A stretch of 64,000 bases of DNA. Origin: Larix kaempferi. Lineage: Eukaryota; Streptophyta; Pinopsida; Pinales; Pinaceae. Every line of letters begins with the position of its first letter. The first letter of the stretch is position 1. Where the stretch lies: contig BSBM01000602.1 in assembly GCA_027924585.1 (NCBI GenBank), forward strand, positions 13,250,001 to 13,314,000, written 5' to 3'. Under the pieces are notes generated by a model. The model had not been told where the DNA came from and did no database searches. It worked only from the letters and a program-made list of their open reading frames with translations. Below, one piece after another: positions 57,648 through 64,000 of this stretch. A program made the position numbers and the translations under genes.

Positions 57648-60206
57648 TTAATGACTTGCCCCCATGCTATGTGCATGGGGTATGTGATTATGGATCACAT
57701 ATGTGTTGGTTTGAACGATGGGTTCATTGACGTGCTGAGATAGATGTGATGGGGAAGGTTCAAAATGATTGATCATGCCCCCTATCCCAGGGTCGAGGGA
57801 ATCGATTATGCCCCTTGACTTAGAGTTGTCAAGGTGGTGCTCTTTGATGGCGGGGTCAAGACCGGGCACTTCGGTATAGGACCAGGAAAAGACATCACGG
57901 AACTCTCTGAAGAGGTTAGTGTATTCCTCAATCTCTTGCTTACTGCAGAAGGCTCCTAAAGTGATGAGTTCAGGGGCACTCCCTGGGGCAGCGATATCAA
58001 CTTGGATGACAGGTGAGATGTTGGCCATGTTACCTTCCTCGAAGGCATCAGGAGCAGGAATAGGGTCCTTGAACCAGTCGACCTTGGTGGGGAGGAAGTC
58101 TTTAGACTCAACTGTGAATTGGTTAGCTGTGCTAGAGGAGGATTCTTCTGGGATGAAATAGGAACGATGGTGCATATCGTCCCAGGGATAATCCGGGGCA
58201 GTCAGGGCCTCAAGAACTTCCTCATCGGTACGGAAAGTGTGCGTCGTCAAATCGGTTGACGAGGGAATGGTAGTGGAAGAGATCATGTAAATGGTATTAA
58301 TCTCTCTGGAAGGTGAAGAGTCCGGGGGGTAGATCTCCTCAATGGTAGGTGGTGCCGTCTCAAGATCCAGATTGTTCATCTCATAGAGAGCTGCTCTGTA
58401 ATCCGGGAGATCGGGACAATGATGTGAATAATGCCCGTAAATACCGCATATGGCGCAGGAGTGGTTGGTACGTAGGGACTTATCTTTAGGCTTGGGAGTG
58501 GGGTTGAGTTCGACAGTTGGGATATTAGGGTCATCGTCGAGCATCTGCATGTGCTTCTGTAATGCTGGTAACTGTGGGCATTGGTGAGTGGCATGGCCTA
58601 ACTCATCGCACAGCGAGCATTTGGGAGGAGCTCGAAATACTAGAGGGTTTTTGACTGTCTTGGGAGGTGGGACAGCAGTGTAAGGTTGTGGACCTCTGCC
58701 CCCAGTGGGGTGGGGAGGAGGAGGAGGCGTCGTGGAGGATGAAGGGGTAGAGACACCGGGAGGTGGCTGAGTGGTAGTAGCCATGGGTTGCACCGGTTGG
58801 AGGACGACATCTGGTGTCGGCGGGCGAACGGGAGGCGAAAGATACCATATAGGTAATCCCAAGGTTAACCCAGGAAGGCTAAGGGTAGCCATGACCGGGG
58901 CGCTTACTACTCCCGATGGAGGGACTAGGAAGGGGATCGTGTGGATCGGTGTAACACCAATGTGGCTAGGTACCAATGGTGGTTTAGGCAACAAGGGTGG
59001 TTGAGTATTAGGTGGTAGGTTGTCATGGGACAAGGTACATAAGTCAGACATTTCGGGCGTAGATGACGGCGGAGGAATGGATTGAAAGGTGGAGGTCATC
59101 GACGCGTCTGAGTAGACTCCAGGCCCCGAAGAGGAAACAAACGAAGTGGTGGCAGGAGAAACAGGTTGTTCAACCATGGGGAGAACGTTTTCAGGTGCCG
59201 CGGGAGCACTGGGATCATAGTATGTGAGCTGGTCAATTTTAACCACGCGTCCCTCATGGGGGAACATCATGGTGCGAAAGACGGAAGAGGCAACCGCCCG
59301 CATGGCATACATGTAGCTACGACCAAGTAAGAGGTTGTAATCCAATTGAGCATTGATTACCTCAATGTCAATGAGTACAGTTTTGCCACCTAACTGGACG
59401 GGGACATTGGCTAGGAGGCCTTGGGGCTGAGCCGAACGACCGTCGTAGGCGCGTAATGCAGTGGTGGACTGTTGGAGAGGAGGGGATCCCAGCTTCTGCC
59501 ATACGAATGTAGACATAACGAATGTGGAGGCACCCTCATCGATGATGCACCGATGGATGACAAGATTCCTAACGGAGACAGTAACTTGGAATGCTAAGCT
59601 GGAAGGTAGGCGTGGTTCAGACTGGTCTAAATCAAATGCCATCAAATTCGAATCATTTGGGTCAATTCCCCCAATGGCGGAGAGTAAGGTCTTGCGCTGG
59701 GAAGGGCAATTCTTCAAGACCTCTAATGCAAACATGGCTGCGGGAGATTGGGCTAGGTCGTCTACAATGCTGTAGTTTGACGCAGCGCGCGCATTGGGGT
59801 TATTGTTGAGACGACGAAGTGGGAAACGAGGGGCTTTTGCAACGCCATCTATGGGAGGGGGAGGTATACGTAACGCCTGATCGGTGGGATGGGCGTTAGT
59901 AGTTTTATCCGTGGGATTGGATTCAGAGGTGGAGCCATATTGGTTCTGACGGGTCTGGAGATTGACGTCAGCAGATGACATCATCAGCAAGTGGTGGGTA
60001 CCTGAGTCAAACATGGGTTGATCAGGAGCAGCGTAAGTGATCTGTTGTTGTTGGGGTGCGTTGGCTTGAGGGGGAGCCAACGGCTGAGTGTTCACTATGC
60101 CTTGGGTTGGTAAGGGGTTTTGCAGCACCAAAGGGGGTTGTTGAGGTTGGGGGGGGGTTGGGCGGTGCTTGGGGAGCCGCATGCCCTTGGCGATGGGCCT
60201 CGTCAA
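57648..60206 (-). CDS. Gypsy protease and CCHC-knuckle ORF, no reverse transcriptase
   Basis: An 852-codon frame. Residues 1-150 are Pro/Gln-rich. The segment near 165-215 (CPSQRKTLLSA, AFDLDQSEPRLPS) is usual before the protease in this gypsy group. A retropepsin-like domain has IIDEGASTFVMS near 222 (DEGA in place of the common D-T/S-G-A) and NLLLGRSYMYAM near 290. Then come two CCHC knuckles, CSLCDELGHATHQC (about 530) and CAICGIYGHYSHHC (about 585). A segment FREFRDVFSWSYTEVPGLDP (about 770) normally leads into reverse transcriptase, but the frame ends 60 codons later without it. The frame before 60206 is continuous with gag except for a shift in a C-run near 60150, so gag and this ORF were probably one polyprotein. 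Confidence 0.88.
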   Translation of the reverse strand: MTRPIAKGMRLPKHRPTPPQPQQPPLVLQNPLPTQGIVNTQPLAPPQANAPQQQQITYAAPDQPMFDSGTHHLLMMSSADVNLQTRQNQYGSTSESNPTDKTTNAHPTDQALRIPPPPIDGVAKAPRFPLRRLNNNPNARAASNYSIVDDLAQSPAAMFALEVLKNCPSQRKTLLSAIGGIDPNDSNLMAFDLDQSEPRLPSSLAFQVTVSVRNLVIHRCIIDEGASTFVMSTFVWQKLGSPPLQQSTTALRAYDGRSAQPQGLLANVPVQLGGKTVLIDIEVINAQLDYNLLLGRSYMYAMRAVASSVFRTMMFPHEGRVVKIDQLTYYDPSAPAAPENVLPMVEQPVSPATTSFVSSSGPGVYSDASMTSTFQSIPPPSSTPEMSDLCTLSHDNLPPNTQPPLLPKPPLVPSHIGVTPIHTIPFLVPPSGVVSAPVMATLSLPGLTLGLPIWYLSPPVRPPTPDVVLQPVQPMATTTQPPPGVSTPSSSTTPPPPPHPTGGRGPQPYTAVPPPKTVKNPLVFRAPPKCSLCDELGHATHQCPQLPALQKHMQMLDDDPNIPTVELNPTPKPKDKSLRTNHSCAICGIYGHYSHHCPDLPDYRAALYEMNNLDLETAPPTIEEIYPPDSSPSREINTIYMISSTTIPSSTDLTTHTFRTDEEVLEALTAPDYPWDDMHHRSYFIPEESSSSTANQFTVESKDFLPTKVDWFKDPIPAPDAFEEGNMANISPVIQVDIAAPGSAPELITLGAFCSKQEIEEYTNLFREFRDVFSWSYTEVPGLDPAIKEHHLDNSKSRGIIDSLDPGIGGMINHFEPSPSHLSQHVNEPIVQTNTYVIHNHIPHAHSMGASH

Positions 60207-60474
60207 CCCATAGTTGCCGAGCTCGCTCTAAGTGTGGGCAAGCATGTGTGTAGTGGCCATAGACCCCGCAAATAGAACAAGGATGGTTTGTTCACAAATT
60301 GGGGTTTTTAGCCTGCTTAGGTGGGCGATCAGGGTTTGGATTAGCGGGGGCCGCGTTATTGTTGTCGGGGGGATTAGCCGGTTGACCAGCTTGGTCTGCA
60401 GGTTGGTTGTTCCCACGATTACGGCCCTTGCCGCGGTTCTGTTGGCCCTGGTTGCGTTGGTTGTTCTGGTTTTG

Positions 60475-62043
60475 CTACGGGTTTTGTTGGGCGTAAACTT
60501 GCCCTTGGGCAGCAGGTGGATTCTGAGGTTGCGTAGGTGCGGGAGCAGGCTGCGGTGGATGGTATGCAGGTTGAGCTTGAGCAGGTGCAGCAACTTGAGG
60601 GGGTTGCTGATATGGCTGCGGAGCAGATTGTGGGTGAGCCGCAGGGGCTTCCTGTGGCGGATAATAAGCGGGTTGGGCTTGTGAAGGCGCAGGAGCTGGA
60701 GCAGTCTGCTGATGGTAGTAAGGCTGAGGGGCGACTGGAGGAGCATAAGTAGGAGTCGCATACCCGAAGCACTGAGGTGGACATGAGGGTCCATGGGAAT
60801 GGTGATGTGTCATAGGAGCATACGAGTTGGTTGCTCCAGACTGTGAAGTAGCCCGCGACAGGTCGGGGCTAGGGGTAGGACGTGCTATAGAAAATGGTTG
60901 GGGATGCGAAGAAACACGACCAATGATACCATCTGCAGCGTGGGATGCCCCCGGTGCATCATGCTGGGAGGACTCGCCGCGAGGGGCATCAGGTATAATG
61001 GTATAAAGGTAACCCGACTGGGTGTAAATGAGGTCGAACTGTTGAGCCTTAAGGATGGCCTCTTCCTCAGACTGGGGTCTTTCTGAGGCCACATCCTTAG
61101 CAATAACAGGGAGAAGGGATTTGAGGAACCAATCTAGGAAGATACGGTCGTCGAGTTTAATCTTGCATAAGCTACGGCGTCGACGCCACTCATGGATGTG
61201 GTCCGTGATATGGGTAGCCGTGTTTTGTCTACAAGATAGAAGGATCTCAACGCCTGCGTCATAGCGGACAGGCAACTGGAAGAACTGCAGGAAGGTCGAG
61301 GCAAGGGAAGCAAAGGTGGCGTGGGTCCCATGAGGTTGCTCGATATACCACTTGGCTGCAGAGCCAGTGAAGGTGCGCTGTAAGAGACGGAGGTGAACAG
61401 AGTCATCCACGATGGAGTTAGAGGAACACCATAGGTGGAAAGACATGATATGGTTTTGTGGGTCCTCACCAGCCTTCCCCTCGAACTTAGGGATGTCAGA
61501 GGGGAGCTTGGTAGGCATATGAGGCCACGTAGGGTCGTGTCGAATAGGATCGTTGGTCAATCGGGCCAGGTCAGGTAGGTTGAGGCTAGCCATGAATGGC
61601 AAACTGGAAGAAGGGTGTGACACAGTAGTGCTTTGGACCAAGTTGGGGCCAGTGCCCCCAAGTGGAGGGACAAGATGTGAGGTGGTGCCCCCAAGTGGGG
61701 GAACTGAGGTAGTGGAGGATGGTCCAGCACCACCATAGGTAGTATGAGCCACTGATGTAGTGGGGATGGGTATTCCCGCTGCGGGAATAGGTACCGTGAG
61801 GGGAACGGTAGATGGGGGCCCCATGGAGGGCATACCCAAAACAGGTGTAGTAACGGGTGTGGTGGTGGATGTGCCACCAATGGTCCCTATGACAAACGGA
61901 GTGGAAGTCGTACCAGCCATGGGGCTAGTAGGGGCAGTATAAATAGGGTTCTCGGACTCTGTCTCAGAATCGAAGGTAAAGTAAGGTGCGTCACTATCTG
62001 GTGACGGAGACCTACGTCGCTGACGAGTGGAGTCAAGTGACAA
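60475..62043 (-). CDS. Gypsy Gag protein
   Basis: A 522-codon frame starting MSLDSTRQRRRSPSPDSDA. Residues 1-165 are low-complexity Ser/Thr/Pro/Gly. The Gag core (about 170-330) has LPSDIPKFEGKAGEDPQNHI, TFTGSAAKWYIEQ and LSCRQNTATHITDHIHEWRR, the pattern of the plant retrotransposon Gag domain that forms virus-like particles. Residues 390-522 are Pro/Gln/Ala/Tyr-rich. The frame stops at TAG, but the same frame continues with an RGKGRNRG nucleic-acid-binding patch to a TGA near 60293 and then a CCHC knuckle (CSICGVYGHYTHAC, about 60245-60290). The TAG and TGA may be recent damage or may set the Gag end. Confidence 0.88.
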   Translation of the reverse strand: MSLDSTRQRRRSPSPDSDAPYFTFDSETESENPIYTAPTSPMAGTTSTPFVIGTIGGTSTTTPVTTPVLGMPSMGPPSTVPLTVPIPAAGIPIPTTSVAHTTYGGAGPSSTTSVPPLGGTTSHLVPPLGGTGPNLVQSTTVSHPSSSLPFMASLNLPDLARLTNDPIRHDPTWPHMPTKLPSDIPKFEGKAGEDPQNHIMSFHLWCSSNSIVDDSVHLRLLQRTFTGSAAKWYIEQPHGTHATFASLASTFLQFFQLPVRYDAGVEILLSCRQNTATHITDHIHEWRRRRSLCKIKLDDRIFLDWFLKSLLPVIAKDVASERPQSEEEAILKAQQFDLIYTQSGYLYTIIPDAPRGESSQHDAPGASHAADGIIGRVSSHPQPFSIARPTPSPDLSRATSQSGATNSYAPMTHHHSHGPSCPPQCFGYATPTYAPPVAPQPYYHQQTAPAPAPSQAQPAYYPPQEAPAAHPQSAPQPYQQPPQVAAPAQAQPAYHPPQPAPAPTQPQNPPAAQGQVYAQQNP

Positions 62044-63647
62044 GGCTCTAGATCTGTGATGAGTGGTATCAACGGATAATGATCGGAATCTATGACGTGT
62101 GGTGTCAAGAGAACCGTGCTGTGGGGGCTCGCCCCTGAGGCGCCGAGAATGTCTCGGGGACTCAATGGTGACAGATGGTGTCTAATCTCTGTGGGTTGAG
62201 GTGAGTAAAAACAGCTCAAAAAAGGCCTAATGCAACCAAGTGTGCAGAAGGAGAGCTAAAAAGCAAGGCACTCAGGCCAACAACCAACTCAAAACACCCA
62301 CTGCAACAGCTGTGCTACAATAGGTGGAGTAACAACAAAGATGGTCAGAATACCAACAAGCAGCAGGTTTCCTAAAAAGAAAAAATGGTGGACTCACTAG
62401 ACCAAAGGGAGATAAAGGAGCATGCAAACACCTAACTAAAAGTATTCTGACTCAACTAAACATATCCTCTGCAAGGTGATGAAATCCAAGTCAGACAATA
62501 TGAGTAGGAAAGCCAAGTGGCTATGATATCCCCCTACCGGGAGGGACACCGGGTAGTCAATCCTAGAAGAATGGCAACTAAGATACCCCGTTCATGACAC
62601 GTCCAGAAAGGTGAATCTGCCGTTTAGTTCGTTGACCGCAATACCCCTATACAGGGATATCCCGCGAACCGCGAAAGGTAGCCCTTCGGTTACTGAATGG
62701 AGTGCGGTATTCCACTCAGGCCTCCGGAACCAGTCTCCCGACTTCAACCCTCCTAAGGGAGAGGCCCTCTGACAAACTGGTCGTGACCGTGCCAAAAAGT
62801 ACTAGGGGATTTTGGTTCCCTATTTGGACAACAACTATGTCTCAAGTGAAAGTGACCGAGGGGTGTTATTGGAAGCCTATCCCCCCGACCCTACCTAACT
62901 ACAATGATTCTTTTGTGTTCCCCAAGTGGGGTTAGAATGTTGGTTCAATTAGGTACTTTTTAAGGCTCACTTGATTTATGTGACAGAGTGTGTGCTCGTG
63001 AGGTGATGAACCCAAAAAATAGAAGTGCCACAAGGGAGGCAACTTCCAACTATCAATAATGCTGAAATTGAAATTTTAACTTGCAAAATTTTCTGAATTA
63101 AAAATAACGAAATTTTAAAAGAATTCTGTAAAGGGCACAGAAATTATGTTGCAGAAAAGGCTGTAAGGTAGTAAGGCTGCAGGTAGGACAGAGGGCTGTT
63201 CAGATGCAGAAAATATTGCAGCAAAAGGGGCTGGGCTCAAAACAGGAAAAGAGCAGAAATCAGACCGCGGGTCTGTGGCAAATCAGAACAGGCCGACCGC
63301 GGGTTTGAGGGAAACAGCAGCGGTCAGGTCGCGGCTTTCGGGCCAACAGCGGCGGTCGGGAAGCAGGAAATAGGGAAAAATACGCAGTCGGGTCGCGGCA
63401 AAAAGGCCGACAGGCGCTGTCAGATCGCGGCAAACAGGCTGATTAGCCGCGGTCGGATCGCAGGTAACAGACTTGAATCCGCCGACGGAGCGTCGGAAAC
63501 AGTCTGAGAGCCGCGGTCGGGTCGCAGGTAAAGGCCTGAAAGGCGCGGTCGGGACGCGACTGCAGAGGGAAAATACGCAGTATGCGGCGGCCGAGAGGGA
63601 CAGCCGAAAGTGAAAAAATTTTAAAAACGGAAACCAGAAATTCGAAA
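62044..63647 (-). other. Gypsy 5' leader, GC-rich, non-coding
   Basis: About 1.6 kb between the primer-binding site and gag with no supported gene. 62525-62935 has many short inverted repeats (for example CTACCGGGAGGGACACCGG). 63260-63600 is built of degenerate GGTCGGGTCGCGG words. Such leaders usually carry RNA packaging and dimerisation structure; that role is inferred. Confidence 0.6.
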
Positions 63648-63663
63648 TCTAGGGGAGTCGCCA
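63648..63663 (-). promoter_or_regulatory. Gypsy primer-binding site
   Basis: TGGCGACTCCCCTAGA on the minus strand, four bases after the LTR end. It resembles the TGGCGACTC primer sites of many plant gypsy elements; the priming tRNA is not determined here. Confidence 0.7.
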
Positions 63664-63667
63664 AAAT

Positions 63668-64000
63668 TGTAGCTAGGGTTTTACCCCTAGCTTGTGCAAA
63701 TGAGCACCTACTAAGGAGAATGGACTCCTTAGTAGCAGTTCAGTACATTAAACTAATTAGGCTAAAACAAAAATTAAATTACTTCTAAAGCATGCATGAA
63801 ACATAAACATCAAATTGAAAGAATGGCTTTTTGTATTGATATTACCTTCAATGAGAAGGTTTGATGAAGCCCTTTGCAGTGTCCAAGAGGATGCTCCAAG
63901 CTTCAAGATGCTCCTTCTCCTTCTCCAATGATGGGAATGGGCCAAAAGTGGCTCTCAAGGTGAAAGTAGTTCAATGGTGAACTAGGGTTTCGAGAGAGAT
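63668..64000 (-). repeat. Gypsy 5' LTR, partial
   Basis: Same start (TGTAGCTAGGGTTTTACCC on the plus strand) and orientation as 54332-55057, with one mismatch in 333 bp. The window ends before its TATA box and outer end. Confidence 0.95.

Larger units (their letters stand above)
54332..64000 (-). mobile_element. Young non-autonomous gypsy-type element (gag-pro only)
   Basis: LTRs in the same orientation lie at 54332-55057 and from 63668 to the window edge. The 333 bp visible in both differ at one position (54659 against its counterpart near 63995). The internal part has a primer-binding site, a GC-rich leader, gag (60475-62043), protease-containing ORF (57648-60206), 2.6 kb of non-coding tandem repeats and a polypurine tract. 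Reverse transcriptase, RNase H and integrase are absent. It must have moved recently with enzymes from another element. The right part of its 5' LTR is cut off by the window. Confidence 0.88.

Noticed and set aside
60228-60794. Overlapping frames on both strands over the gag end
   Set aside because: Shadow frames of GC-rich gag sequence; the gag frame explains the region.

Overview
This window looks like nuclear DNA of a land plant with a large, transposon-rich genome. The evidence is Ty1/copia and Ty3/gypsy elements with plant-type primer-binding sites, fragments of a plant PPR gene and of a 3'-5' exonuclease gene, and split genes with GT-AG introns. A gymnosperm is my guess, but nothing here proves it. 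I see no complete ordinary host gene, and no rRNA, tRNA or CRISPR.

Layout. 1-1440: frame-preserving minisatellites (84, 87 and 73 bp units). 1545-6554 (minus): a copia element with an intact 1371-codon polyprotein, leader, primer-binding site and 5' LTR; its 3' LTR is not in the window. 6555-6956: a GAT microsatellite that switches to ATC. 8564-9640 (minus): remains of a gypsy element. 10983-15894 (plus): an old, broken copia element that splits an unidentified degraded gene. 16038-22600: fragments of host genes, an orphan exon and a strong 110-bp hairpin. 22600-24908: AT-rich repeats.

The most interesting object is 24909-42784, which I read as a 17.9-kb terminal-inverted-repeat DNA transposon. 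It has a 4-bp target duplication (TAAT), and joining its flanks restores a unit of the surrounding AT-rich repeat. It carries arrays of the palindrome CTCGATCGAG near both ends and two convergent multi-exon genes. Gene A (plus, six exons) encodes a protein I do not recognise. Gene B (minus, four exons) encodes a DDE-type transposase. Both are decayed, and every premature stop I found in them is TAG or TGA, as expected from deamination of methylated CG and CHG sites. A second, related element starts at 45538 inside a 10-bp periodic GTCAACCATG array (43062-45533). It has a gene A homologue with the same 46-nt first coding exon, but I found no transposase.

54332-64000 (minus) is a very young gypsy-type element: one mismatch in the 333 bp of LTR visible at both ends. 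It carries gag and protease but no reverse transcriptase, RNase H or integrase, so it probably moves with help from another element. The window ends inside its 5' LTR.
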